A stretch of 64,000 nt of DNA from CAWANP01 sp963783445 (GTDB lineage Bacteria; Chloroflexota; Anaerolineae; JAAYZQ01): NCBI GenBank assembly GCA_963783445.1, contig CAWANP010000012.1, positions 310,001-374,000 of the forward strand, read 5' to 3'. The notes under the pieces were generated by a model that made no database searches, was not told where the DNA came from, and saw only the letters and a list, made by a program, of their open reading frames with translations. Shown piece after piece: positions 1-8,359 of the stretch (positions are counted from its first letter, which is position 1; each line of letters begins with the position of its first letter). The translations under genes and the position numbers were made by a program.

Positions 1-879
1 CAGCAGACCCAGCCACCACCAACTTGCCAGGAACCCTTCGGAATGCCCCCAATTGAAAGCGCTCAGGTGACTGCTCACATAGTTGAGAAAGCCCAGCGAT
101 GGATCCCCCTCGACGCTGACTTTGAAGCGCACATAGGTGAGCAGCTTGGGTCCTGCATACCACAGCCACGGCAGATACAGCAGTACCACAACAGCCTGTG
201 CGCCCAGCCAGGGCGAGATCTTGCGAACACCGCGCCGGCCCCGAAGCCAGCAGATGAGCATACTGATGTTCAGTGCCAGCAGGACGAACGCGGCGTAATA
301 CTGCGTATACAGCGCCAACGTCGCAGCTAGCACATACCCCAACCCTGAACCCCAAGACCTGAGATCTGCTATCCGTTCGCCACTTGCTAACCTCCACCGC
401 AAGGCGGAGTCAAAGGCCGCCAGACTCAAGAGTGTGACCAGCACATACATCCGTACTTCCTGGGAGTAGTAGATGTGAAACGGTGAAATGGCCAGCAGGC
501 CTGCAGCCACCAGCCCGCCTATTCCACCTGAAAGCCGTCGTCCTGAGGCAAAAAGGAGGGGGATCGTGATTGTGCCGATCAATACCGACAGGAGCTTGAC
601 GGAAAAGACGCTGGATCCCATGACCGCTATCCACAGATAGAGAAGCACATAGTAGAGAGGGGGATGGATGTCTACGGCGGTGAGGCCAAGCATCGTCCTC
701 AAATCGGTGGTAGCAAAGTAGAGGCTCCAGCCTTCGTCCCACCAGAGGGGTTGAAATCCAAGATAAGCCAGCCGCAGACCCAGGGCCACCAAGATCAGCG
801 TCCCCAGTATGAGGTACTGAGCTCTCAACCTGCGTGACCTATGAGTCGGCGTCGTCCGCAACCATACTGGCGCTTGCAT
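1..879 (-). CDS. GT39/PMT-like membrane glycosyltransferase, C-terminus missing
   Basis: The minus strand is open without a stop from the ATG at 879 to base 1 (293 codons), so the gene runs off the left edge. The N-terminus has a basic stretch, then alternating hydrophobic segments. Residues 46-50 read WWDEG, 70-77 DIHPPLYY and 131-145 carry the SPFHIYYSQEVRMY block; these are hallmarks of GT-C enzymes of the ArnT/PMT_2 (glycosyltransferase 39) type, where the Asp-Glu in the first outer loop is catalytic. The expected role is transfer of a sugar from a lipid-phosphate donor on the outer membrane face; acceptor unknown. An extended -10 element ends 6 bp before the ATG and no Shine-Dalgarno is seen, so the message may be leaderless. 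Confidence 0.85.
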   Translation of the reverse strand, partial: MQAPVWLRTTPTHRSRRLRAQYLILGTLILVALGLRLAYLGFQPLWWDEGWSLYFATTDLRTMLGLTAVDIHPPLYYVLLYLWIAVMGSSVFSVKLLSVLIGTITIPLLFASGRRLSGGIGGLVAAGLLAISPFHIYYSQEVRMYVLVTLLSLAAFDSALRWRLASGERIADLRSWGSGLGYVLAATLALYTQYYAAFVLLALNISMLICWLRGRRGVRKISPWLGAQAVVVLLYLPWLWYAGPKLLTYVRFKVSVEGDPSLGFLNYVSSHLSAFNWGHSEGFLASWWWLGLL

Positions 880-885
880 GGCGCC

Positions 886-894
886 AGTATACCA
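886..894 (-). promoter_or_regulatory. Extended -10 promoter of the GT39-like gene
   Basis: Minus strand reads TGGTATACT, an extended -10 (TGn plus TATACT), 6 bp before the ATG at 879. The -35 is weak. Initiation would fall at or next to the A of ATG, giving a leaderless message (inference). Confidence 0.45.
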
Positions 895-919
895 TACCTC
901 CAGCAGACAGAAAAACACC

Positions 920-948
920 TTGCCTCTTTGTGCGTTTGAAGGTATAAT
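920..948 (+). promoter_or_regulatory. Sigma-70-like promoter of the GH/Ig protein
   Basis: TTGCCT (920-925), 17-bp spacer, TATAAT (943-948). It lies 52 bp before the start at 1001 and diverges from the GT39-like promoter. Confidence 0.6.
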
Positions 949-1000
949 AGAAAACGCTGGAGATTCAAAGACCTGATACCAACCGTGCAGGAGGTGAAGG

Positions 1001-4000
1001 ATGCCTGACATCTATCCCCCATACATATTCGGGATGCATGACCGCGGTGGCGAGCACCTGATGCTGGAGAAAGGCAAACGTGGCTGGGTTCTGGTCACAG
1101 AGGCGCTGGGGTCAGATCCCAACAACCACAGCGGCAGCAACTATACTGACCTGACCAACAAGGGGTTGGGGGTCATGGTCCGTCTGAACAATGGCTATGG
1201 GACCGGTGGTACCATCCCCGTCTCCGCTCAGTATGATGACTTTGCCAGGCGCTGCGGCAACTTTGTGCAGGCCAGCCCTGGCTGCCACATCTGGATCATT
1301 GGCAATGAGATGAATCTGGCCTGGGAGCGGCCTGGCGGCCCCAACGGCCAGGTGATCACGCCGGACCTATACGCCGAATGCTTCCGAAAGTGCCGGGGCG
1401 AGATCCACCGCCGCCCCGGACACAGCGATGACCAGATAGTTGTAGGCGCTGTGGGCCCGTGGAATACCCAGACCGCGTACCCTGGCAATCAAAACGGCGA
1501 CTGGGTCAAGTATTTCGCCGACATCCTGAACCTGCTAGGCAGCACGGTCGATGGCATATCCATCCACACCTACACCCATGGCCAGGACCCCAGCTTTGTG
1601 TTCAGTGATGCCACTATGAATCCCCCTTTTGCCAATCATCACTGGCACTTTCGCGCTTATCGTGACTTCATGGGCGCGATCCCGGAATCGCTGCGGAACC
1701 GTCCAGTGTATATTACTGAGACAGACCAGTACGAATCCTGGCGGGACCAGAATACAGGCTGGGTGCGCAATGCCTACCAGGAGATCAATGACTGGAACCG
1801 GGGCTCTGGGGAACAGCCCATCCAGGCATTGATCCTTTTCCGCTGGATCATCGGCAATCCAAATGATCCACAACAAGTCGGTTGGGCCATCGAAAACAAG
1901 CCGGCTGTGCAAGACGATTTTCGCGACGCGATGAACAACCAATATCGGGTCATATTGCCCGAGACCAAGCCCGAGTACCTGGTGGCTTGGCTGGAAGTGA
2001 ACGCACCTACCGTGATGCAACCTGGGGAAGAGGTCGGCTTCAAGGTCAGGATCCGCAACGATGGACGCCACACGTGGGCAAACACAGGCGCCCAGGCTGT
2101 CCGTTTGGGTTATCGTTGGTATGCGGCTGATGGCGGCACCATCCAAGGTGTACGCACCAATCTGCCCCAGATAGTCGCCGCAGGGCAGACCGTTACGGTA
2201 CCAAGCATGCGTGTGCGGGCACCTACTGCTCCTGGCTATTATACCCTGGAGATCGATCTGGTCGAAGGCGAGAACGGTTGGTTTGCCGACCAGGGCTCCC
2301 CGACCTGGAAGAGAGAGGTGATCCGAATCGGAGCCCGCTACCGGGTGGCCTGGCTCAGCGTAGATGCGCCTACAGAGGGAAGAGCTGGCGAGACGACGAC
2401 CTTTCCTGTGCAAATACGTAACGAGGGATCAATAACTTGGCCTCCAAACGGACCCAACCCCGTGAATCTCACGTACAAATGGCTCGATACCAATCACAAC
2501 GTCGTCGTGGCTGATGGTCTACGGACTCCCATCGGCCAGGAGGTGGCGCCCCTCGAGGAGATCTCGCTCGATGCCAATCTCCAGTTCCCGGCACAACCAG
2601 GCCAGTACATCTTGCAGATGGATATGGTACACGAATTCGTCGTCTGGTTCCAGTGGAAAGGCTCGCCCGTCTACGAGGTCGACGTGGCGGTCGCATCCGC
2701 CCTGCCAGATTATGCGGCCGAGTGGCTCAAGGTCATCGCCCCCGACAGGTTGGCCGCTGGTCAGCCAAGCAGCGCCTATGTCGAGGTCAAGAACGTCGGT
2801 ACCAAGCCTTGGCCCCACTCTGGTACCGAAGCGGTCCGCCTGGGCTATCGTTGGTTAGATACGCAGGATGGGGAAATACCGGTGGATGATGACCAGACTT
2901 CGCCTCTGCCAAAAACCATCGGTTCGGGCGAGGTGGCTACCCTGCCGGATGTGACCTTTGTCACCCCGCAGATACCCGGCGCCTACCGGCTGGTGTGGGA
3001 TCTGAATCAGGCTGGCATCTGGCTCTCCAGCCAAGGCGTCGCCGTGGCAGAGTATCCCGTGCAGATCCTTCCGCCAGAATACCTGGTGGAGTGGCAGGTA
3101 TTGGAGCCCTGGCCGGCCCAGATGCTGCCCGGACAGGAACTGCATACCAGCCTGCGACTGCGCAATATCGGGACAAAGACCTGGGTCTCTGGTGGAAACA
3201 GCCCTGTCCATTTGGCCTACAACTGGTTTACCGAAGATGGCAGACTCTCGGAGCCGTGGGATACTTTTCGTACCCAACTGCCGCAGGATGTGCCCTCGGA
3301 GGATTTCGTAGACCTGACCGATGTGCCCTTCAAGACGCCTGCCATACCAGGATACTATGTCCTGCGCTGGGACCTGGTAGAAGAGGGCCAGACCTGGTTC
3401 TTCAGCCAGGGAGGGGCGCCCCTGGGAGTGGCCGTGACGGTTGTGGAGGGAGCGAGGTCGCTCTCTGTTCCCTGGACGACCCGGGCCAGTCACAATACCC
3501 AGGAGGCGGCGATGGCATTCGATGGTGACCCAGCTACAGCGTGGGACAGCAAGGTTGATCAGGAACCCGGCATGTGGTTTCAGCTCGACTTGGGTCAGGT
3601 GATGGTTCTGGATCGGGCTAGGGTTTCCAGTCCCGGCCGGGGCTTTCCCGTCGGCTACCGGATAAGACTATCAGAGGACGGCCGCAACTGGCATCTGGTG
3701 GCCGAAAAAGCCCAGAATTGGACTGACATCGATGTGGCCTTTGCACCGGTCGGGGCTCGCTATCTGCGTGTAGAGCAAACTGGTCAGCCTGATTGGCCGG
3801 CTACCTGGATGATCAGCGAGATTGCTGTAAGTTCAACGCGACCCTGGGTTGGGGCTCAGGCCAGTCACTATACCAAGGACGCGCACAGAGCGATTGACGC
3901 GCACAGGCTAACCAGTTGGAGTACGCGAGCGGTCAAGCAGAAACCAGGGATGTGGTTTGTGGTCGACATGGGCAGCCCGCGCCGCATTGAACGGGTGACC

Positions 4001-4246
4001 TTGGAGCACCCAAACAATGAACTGCCCCGGAGCTTTGTCGTCGAGATCTCTCCCGACGGCCAGGCATGGGAGCCAGTGGGACAGAGAAATGACAACTGGG
4101 GTGAGGTGGATGTTCAGTTCCCATCCAAGCTGGCAAGTCACATCCGCGTAAGAACCACCAGGGCTTCTGAGCAGTTCACCTGGGGGATCACCGAATTCTA
4201 TGTCTGGCGATCGTCGGTCTCGTGGCTGCGAGGCGCAAGGGGCTAA
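1001..4246 (+). CDS. GH-A-like glycosidase with four NBR1-type Ig repeats and two F5/8-C (discoidin) domains
   Basis: 1081 aa, with a strong AGGAGGTGAAGG Shine-Dalgarno before the ATG. Residues 1-320 look like a clan GH-A barrel: GNEMN (Glu103) and ITETDQ (Glu240) sit where the acid/base and nucleophile are expected. Then come four Ig-like repeats of about 120 aa starting near 325, 446, 569 and 692, each opening with a W-x-V-x-AP-like strand and containing N-x-G-x-x-T/P-W; this is the NBR1-type Ig fold common in Chloroflexota surface proteins. Two F5/8 type C domains follow (about 820-945 and 946-1075), usual carbohydrate binders. No signal peptide or membrane anchor is visible, which is odd for such an architecture; export may be non-classical or the protein may be cytoplasmic. 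Substrate unknown. Confidence 0.85.
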   Translation: MPDIYPPYIFGMHDRGGEHLMLEKGKRGWVLVTEALGSDPNNHSGSNYTDLTNKGLGVMVRLNNGYGTGGTIPVSAQYDDFARRCGNFVQASPGCHIWIIGNEMNLAWERPGGPNGQVITPDLYAECFRKCRGEIHRRPGHSDDQIVVGAVGPWNTQTAYPGNQNGDWVKYFADILNLLGSTVDGISIHTYTHGQDPSFVFSDATMNPPFANHHWHFRAYRDFMGAIPESLRNRPVYITETDQYESWRDQNTGWVRNAYQEINDWNRGSGEQPIQALILFRWIIGNPNDPQQVGWAIENKPAVQDDFRDAMNNQYRVILPETKPEYLVAWLEVNAPTVMQPGEEVGFKVRIRNDGRHTWANTGAQAVRLGYRWYAADGGTIQGVRTNLPQIVAAGQTVTVPSMRVRAPTAPGYYTLEIDLVEGENGWFADQGSPTWKREVIRIGARYRVAWLSVDAPTEGRAGETTTFPVQIRNEGSITWPPNGPNPVNLTYKWLDTNHNVVVADGLRTPIGQEVAPLEEISLDANLQFPAQPGQYILQMDMVHEFVVWFQWKGSPVYEVDVAVASALPDYAAEWLKVIAPDRLAAGQPSSAYVEVKNVGTKPWPHSGTEAVRLGYRWLDTQDGEIPVDDDQTSPLPKTIGSGEVATLPDVTFVTPQIPGAYRLVWDLNQAGIWLSSQGVAVAEYPVQILPPEYLVEWQVLEPWPAQMLPGQELHTSLRLRNIGTKTWVSGGNSPVHLAYNWFTEDGRLSEPWDTFRTQLPQDVPSEDFVDLTDVPFKTPAIPGYYVLRWDLVEEGQTWFFSQGGAPLGVAVTVVEGARSLSVPWTTRASHNTQEAAMAFDGDPATAWDSKVDQEPGMWFQLDLGQVMVLDRARVSSPGRGFPVGYRIRLSEDGRNWHLVAEKAQNWTDIDVAFAPVGARYLRVEQTGQPDWPATWMISEIAVSSTRPWVGAQASHYTKDAHRAIDAHRLTSWSTRAVKQKPGMWFVVDMGSPRRIERVTLEHPNNELPRSFVVEISPDGQAWEPVGQRNDNWGEVDVQFPSKLASHIRVRTTRASEQFTWGITEFYVWRSSVSWLRGARG

Positions 4247-4261
4247 GTGGTCACGCAGGAT

Positions 4262-4606
4262 TCATCGTTCAGAGGGCTTGAACAAGGCCGTGCCAGAGCG
4301 TTCCTCGTGGCAGTGACCACAGCCAATCTGCGGCTCGGGAACTGCCACCAGGTACTTGGAGCAGACGGCCGTCGCGGCGACCTGGCGTGACAACCCCAAG
4401 AATCGCTTCTTGACACGGCCCTCCAGTACCAGGTTTGGGCAGGCATTGGACCGAAGAATGCCGGGAACCGGACAATCCTTGCACAGCTCCGGCCGCCAAG
4501 CTTCTGACTGCGGGTTCTGGTCAAGGAGGCGGCATTCCTGGCGCTCGCGCCCCCGATAGTAATCGGCATAGTAGTAGCGACATTCCACACCAGCAGGGGT
4601 GATCAT
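4262..4606 (-). CDS. Cys-rich conserved-looking hypothetical protein
   Basis: 114 aa; ATG at 4606 preceded by GGGAG. I do not recognise a named family. It has eight cysteines including two pairs, CKDC (42-45) and CGHC (95-98), plus single Cys near 9, 25, 56 and 82, a pattern that could bind zinc or an iron-sulfur cluster. The N-terminus is Tyr-rich. It lies 30 bp downstream of the L,D-transpeptidase gene on the same strand and is probably cotranscribed with it. Function is not assigned. Confidence 0.6.
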   Translation of the reverse strand: MITPAGVECRYYYADYYRGRERQECRLLDQNPQSEAWRPELCKDCPVPGILRSNACPNLVLEGRVKKRFLGLSRQVAATAVCSKYLVAVPEPQIGCGHCHEERSGTALFKPSER

Positions 4607-4636
4607 GGCTTTCTCCCACGCTTCCCAGCGCGCTCC

Positions 4637-5677
4637 CTAGCGATGGACAACCACCAGTGTCTTTTTGGGCGCCCACTGATAGAGTCGCCTGGCCTGGGAT
4701 GTTTTCATGTTGACACAGCCGTGGCTCATCGGCCGCCCAAAGCTGTTGTGCCAGTAAGTGCCGTGGATGGCATAGTTCCCGTGAAAGTACATGGTCCAAG
4801 GGACATTGGGCAGGTCATAGCCGGGCCCGCGCATCCGGGTGGAACGGTACTTGGCATAGATCTTGAATCTGCCCTTCACCGTGGGGTAGCGGCTCGTGCC
4901 CGTGGATACAGGAGCGCAGAAAACCGTCCCTTGCCCCTCATAGGCACAGAGTCGTTGCTTGGATAGGTCAACCTCGATCCATTTCTCTGATTCGCTCTGA
5001 TCGGCCGAAACCTTCGCGGGATGTCGCGTCGGTGTTGGTGTGATAGTCGGTGTATGTGTTGCAGTTGGCGTTGTCGTGGGCGTCGGGGTCGCGGTAGACG
5101 TGGGCGTGTCGGTTGATGTGGGTGTCAGCGTGAACGTCGGGGTGGGCGTGGGTGTTGGCGTGGAGGTGGGTGTGAATGTCGGCGTAGGAGTGGGAGTATC
5201 CGTGGGCAACAGCGCTGCCACCACAGTCTGGGGCGCATCGACCCACAGGGCGCCAGCCACGAGCAGAAGGAGGAGCACCACCACCAGCAATACCCAGGCA
5301 AAGGGAAGCAGGCGCGGCAATAAGGGCTTGGATGCTGGCATGGGCGAGGGGGCAGCCGCTGCAGGGAGGGTCCCACGGTAGGCTGGCAGGTTGCCAGCCG
5401 ATTGCCGCAAGGAACGCAACTTCTGTCGGGCCGGTTCGTTTCCAGGATTGAGCATCAACACCTGGGCCAGATGTGCCATCGCCTCCTGAGGATCCTCGAC
5501 AACGGCGGCCCGTTCCAACCAAGCCTCCTCGTAGGATGGATCAATCTCTATCACAGCAGCAAAGTAGCGCTGGGCGCGAGCCCGCTGGCCAGCGTGGGCG
5601 GCGGCCCGCCCCCGCTCCATAAGCGCTGCTATCTGCTCATCATGAGATTTCGGTGCGTTGTGATGGGATGCCAACAA
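4637..5677 (-). CDS. Membrane-anchored L,D-transpeptidase (YkuD domain) with TPR-like N-terminus
   Basis: 346 aa. Residues 10-95 resemble a TPR-type helical repeat, 126-146 form one membrane segment, 159-218 are a Thr/Pro linker (PTPT repeats) and 231-346 are a YkuD domain. The catalytic signature is intact: HG at 305-306 and SHGC at 318-321 with Cys321 as nucleophile. The family makes 3-3 peptidoglycan cross-links or attaches proteins to peptidoglycan outside the membrane; the TPR part would be cytoplasmic. The TTG at 5677 is favoured because GGAAGGA lies about 6 nt upstream; an internal ATG (5620) is the alternative. The linker is encoded by a strongly skewed CA/GT-rich tract at about 5030-5210. 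Confidence 0.87.
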   Translation of the reverse strand: MLASHHNAPKSHDEQIAALMERGRAAAHAGQRARAQRYFAAVIEIDPSYEEAWLERAAVVEDPQEAMAHLAQVLMLNPGNEPARQKLRSLRQSAGNLPAYRGTLPAAAAPSPMPASKPLLPRLLPFAWVLLVVVLLLLLVAGALWVDAPQTVVAALLPTDTPTPTPTFTPTSTPTPTPTPTFTLTPTSTDTPTSTATPTPTTTPTATHTPTITPTPTRHPAKVSADQSESEKWIEVDLSKQRLCAYEGQGTVFCAPVSTGTSRYPTVKGRFKIYAKYRSTRMRGPGYDLPNVPWTMYFHGNYAIHGTYWHNSFGRPMSHGCVNMKTSQARRLYQWAPKKTLVVVHR

Positions 5678-5866
5678 AGCGAGTCCTTCCTGCTGGCTGA
5701 TCGATCAGTGCCAAATGGGATCTGGATACAGCAAATAACCGCACAACTCACTCTGAACAGCGTTATTATACCTAAAAATCGACTGAACTACAAATCAGCA
5801 GTTCATGGGGTATTCGAGACGGGACCGGATGATCCGGGCGTCCTCCGTGGCTGAATGGATCGCAAT

Positions 5867-5903
5867 GAAAAAGGACCCAGTCTCTTGTTCGGAGCTGGGT
5901 CCT
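5867..5903 (-). terminator. Rho-independent terminator of the ANTAR/PdtaS operon
   Basis: On the minus strand AGGACCCAG (5903-5895) pairs perfectly with CTGGGTCCT (5880-5872), followed by a T run. It lies just after the stop of the ANTAR gene. Confidence 0.75.
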
Positions 5904-5924
5904 GGCATGCCTGCTGGCAGCACG

Positions 5925-6527
5925 CTAGAAAACCGATTGTTGTTGGGTTTGCTGGGCCAGGATGATAGCCTCAGCCACGTCCTTCATCGGCTTGCGGTTG
6001 TTCATGCTCATCGTCTGGATCCTGCGAAAAGCCTCAGCCTCTGTCAGGTTCTGCGAATCCATGAGGATCCCCTTGGCTCGGTCTACAAGCTTTCGGGTCT
6101 CAAGGGCATTCTCCAGATCGCCAACCATCTCTTCCATAGCACGGAATTCGTTGAACCTCGCCAGCGCCACCTCAATGGCCGGGACCAGATCTGCTTCTCG
6201 AAAAGGCTTGACCAGGTAGCCCACAACGCCCGCATCCCTAGCCCGCGCCACCAATTCTCGTTGGCTGTAGGCTGTCAGGAGTACTACCGGGGCAATCTTT
6301 TCTTCTGTTAGGAGACGTGCAGCGTCGATACCGTCAAAATCATCTCCCTCAAATTTGATGTCCATGACCACAACGTCGGGCTTGAGTTCGCGGGCGAGGT
6401 TGACCGCGCTCTGACCATCACCCACCTCGCCAACTACCAGATATCCCAGGTTGGTGAGCATCTCCCTCAGGTCCATGCGAATGATGGATTCGTCATCGGC
6501 AATGATTACGCGTGTCCGTTCTGCCAT
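5925..6527 (-). CDS. ANTAR-domain response regulator (PdtaR-like)
   Basis: 200 aa. A receiver domain occupies residues 5-120 (DD at 11-12, phospho-acceptor Asp56 in VVVMD, Lys in the VKPF motif), followed by a helical ANTAR RNA-binding domain (about 130-190, with VDRAKGILM and a following helix pair). ANTAR regulators act as antiterminators by binding paired hairpins in nascent mRNA. The ATG at 6527 overlaps the stop of the kinase gene (TGATG), and GGAGG is well placed; a GTG one codon upstream is the alternative start. It forms a PdtaS/PdtaR-type pair with the preceding kinase, so it should be phosphorylated by it. Confidence 0.9.
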   Translation of the reverse strand: MAERTRVIIADDESIIRMDLREMLTNLGYLVVGEVGDGQSAVNLARELKPDVVVMDIKFEGDDFDGIDAARLLTEEKIAPVVLLTAYSQRELVARARDAGVVGYLVKPFREADLVPAIEVALARFNEFRAMEEMVGDLENALETRKLVDRAKGILMDSQNLTEAEAFRRIQTMSMNNRKPMKDVAEAIILAQQTQQQSVF

Positions 6528-8026
6528 CACTTACCTCCTTGGCTTTGTTTGGGGAACGTTACGACAGCCGAGACGCCCTTGTCCCTGCCGTGAAGCTCAA
6601 AAGAGCCTTTGAGATCGTTTTCTGCCAGGGTCTGGACGATTTGCAGGCCCAGGCTGTCTGTCCGTACCAGGTCAAAGTCCTCTGGCAGTCCCTTTCCATC
6701 ATCATCCACCGAGATGCTGATCTGCTCGCCATCATCCTGCAGGTTGACGGTGACGATACCTCCAACTTGGCGCTCATACCCATGCTCCAGAGCGTTCAAC
6801 AATAACTCATTGATGACCAGGGCACAGACGGTGGCCGGTTGGGTAGGCAGGTAGATGTTGGGCCCGTGAAGCTCCAGGCGTATACCCCTCTCCCGATCCA
6901 GGACCCCTTCGCGGACTTGCTCGATGATCCGCTGGCTTACATCTCGAATATTGATGACCCTGGCTGCCTGGTGGGCCAGGAATTCGTGAATGACTGCCAC
7001 ACTCAGGATCCGGTTGATGCCCTCTTGCAGTGCCAGGCGGGTTTCTTCCGATTCGGCCCGACGCGACTTGGAGTCGCAGCAGAGAAGCCACTGTTTGCAT
7101 ATTGTTCTTGACCCGATGATGGATCTCCCGGATCATCGCCACCTTGACCTGGAGTTCCTCCTCCTGGCGGCGTTCGTCGGTCTCGTCGTGGATAGTTACC
7201 AGCGCGCCCTCTAGGCGCCAAGGTGCCTTGTCTTTGCGGACCTGCCGGCGCAGCCCTCTGCGCGGCGACGAATATGGGGATCGCTTTCTTGACCCAAATG
7301 AGAGTCACGGACCTGTATCTCACGCTCATAGCACTCACCTGTGACCAGAGCTTCAAGTACCAAGCTGCTATCGTCTGGCTCAAGATCTTCGATATACCGC
7401 TTCAGCAGGTCACCCACGTAGCCCAACTTGCGGTACATGCTGGTGGCAATTCCACTGACATACTGGATCCGGTGCTGTGCATCCACAACCATCATGCCAT
7501 CGTGTTCGGCAAAGGGCGTCAATTGATCAACCTTGGCCAACTGCCCGGCCAACACCATCCGCTGAAACTGTTTTAACGCTCGCTGAAAGACCTTGCTGCG
7601 TCGCCTGTGGCGCTCCCGCTCGATCAGGTTTGTTTCAATGCATACGGCCGCAATTACCTCTGCCTCCGCATCCCAGATCGGATAGATCTCCTGAACGGTA
7701 GGCGCTCCCTCAGGAGGAGACTGCCTCCGGCCAACCCCGCGGCGGACCTCGGTGAAACCTCGACGCCCCTCCGCCAGCGCCCGCATGACGTCAGGCTCAT
7801 CAGCAAAGCCTACCTGTCGCCCAACCAGGGACTCATCGTAGATGGGCAGGATCGAATGAGGCATGGCTTGGGCTACCACCACCGCCCGTTCAGCGTTGAG
7901 GGGACAATACATGACTACGTCAGCCCGGCTCAAGTCAGCCAGGATGCCCAAGCTCCCCTGGATCTCTTCCAGATACGCGATATTCTCTTCCGTTAGATCC
8001 TCACATGCATGAACAACGCTGTCCAT
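6527..8026 (-). pseudogene. PdtaS-like sensor histidine kinase, broken by three +1 shifts
   Basis: Four segments in successive frames together give a full kinase: an N-terminal GAF-like sensor beginning MDSVVHACEDL, a PAS domain, the HisKA_2 box EIHHRVKNNMQTVASLL, and a C-terminal HATPase with NELLLNALEHG. Frame changes lie near 7305 (after VRDS, before IWVKKAIP), near 7257 (after VAAQR, before LRRQVRKDK) and near 7072 (after LLRLQ, before SRRAESEE). Each is explained by one extra base, and removing all three gives about 498 aa, close to the usual family length (M. tuberculosis PdtaS is about 501). The start at 8026 is chosen from family alignment because upstream in-frame codons run into tRNA-Pro. 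Either a true pseudogene or insertion errors. It is coupled to the ANTAR regulator downstream. Confidence 0.8.
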
Positions 8027-8181
8027 TTGCTTCTCAACCCCGAGCAAGCGCCAGCCAGGCCTAGTCCATGACGAAGCTGTCTGCATCTTGCTTGACGACG
8101 GTTCTCCTTGCAGGGCACATAGGGACCGTGCTCTGGATAAAGTAATGGCCGATAGCAACACGCCATCGACCATCTTGCTTG

Positions 8182-8258
8182 TGGTCGGGGCGGCCCGATT
8201 TGAACGGGCGACCACTTGAACCCCATTCAAGTGCGCTACCGGACTGCGCTACGCCCCG
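8182..8258 (-). tRNA. tRNA-Pro (anticodon GGG)
   Basis: The minus strand folds as a complete cloverleaf: acceptor CGGGGCG/CGCCCCG, D stem GCGC, anticodon stem CTTGA/TCAAG with loop ATGGGGT (GGG), T arm GCCCG-TTCAAAT-CGGGC, and an encoded CCA end. 77 nt. Confidence 0.95.
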
Positions 8259-8273
8259 CCATTACAACTGACG

Positions 8274-8302
8274 ATTATACCTCAAATCTGGGGCACGGTC
8301 AA
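8274..8302 (-). promoter_or_regulatory. Sigma-70 promoter of tRNA-Pro
   Basis: Minus strand TTGACC (8302-8297), 17-bp spacer, TATAAT (8279-8274), 15 bp before the tRNA 5' end. It may also drive the kinase/ANTAR operon downstream. Confidence 0.75.
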
Positions 8303-8359
8303 ATGGAAGGGAGAGACGGGCAACTAGCAGCCGCTGTCCATGCCATAGTCAACCAGTAC

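Noticed and set aside
1535..2413. Long minus-strand frame opposite the GH/Ig gene
   Set aside because: Shadow of a high-GC coding gene, with no RBS or domain.
5030..5210. GT-rich repetitive tract, possible microsatellite or CRISPR-like array
   Set aside because: Units are irregular, have no spacers and encode the PT-rich linker.
5040..5381. Open frame on the plus strand rich in Val-Gly repeats
   Set aside because: It is the antisense of the Thr/Pro linker of the L,D-transpeptidase; the repeat composition is explained by that gene.
8027..8230. Longer N-terminus for the PdtaS-like kinase
   Set aside because: It reads through tRNA-Pro and lacks family similarity.
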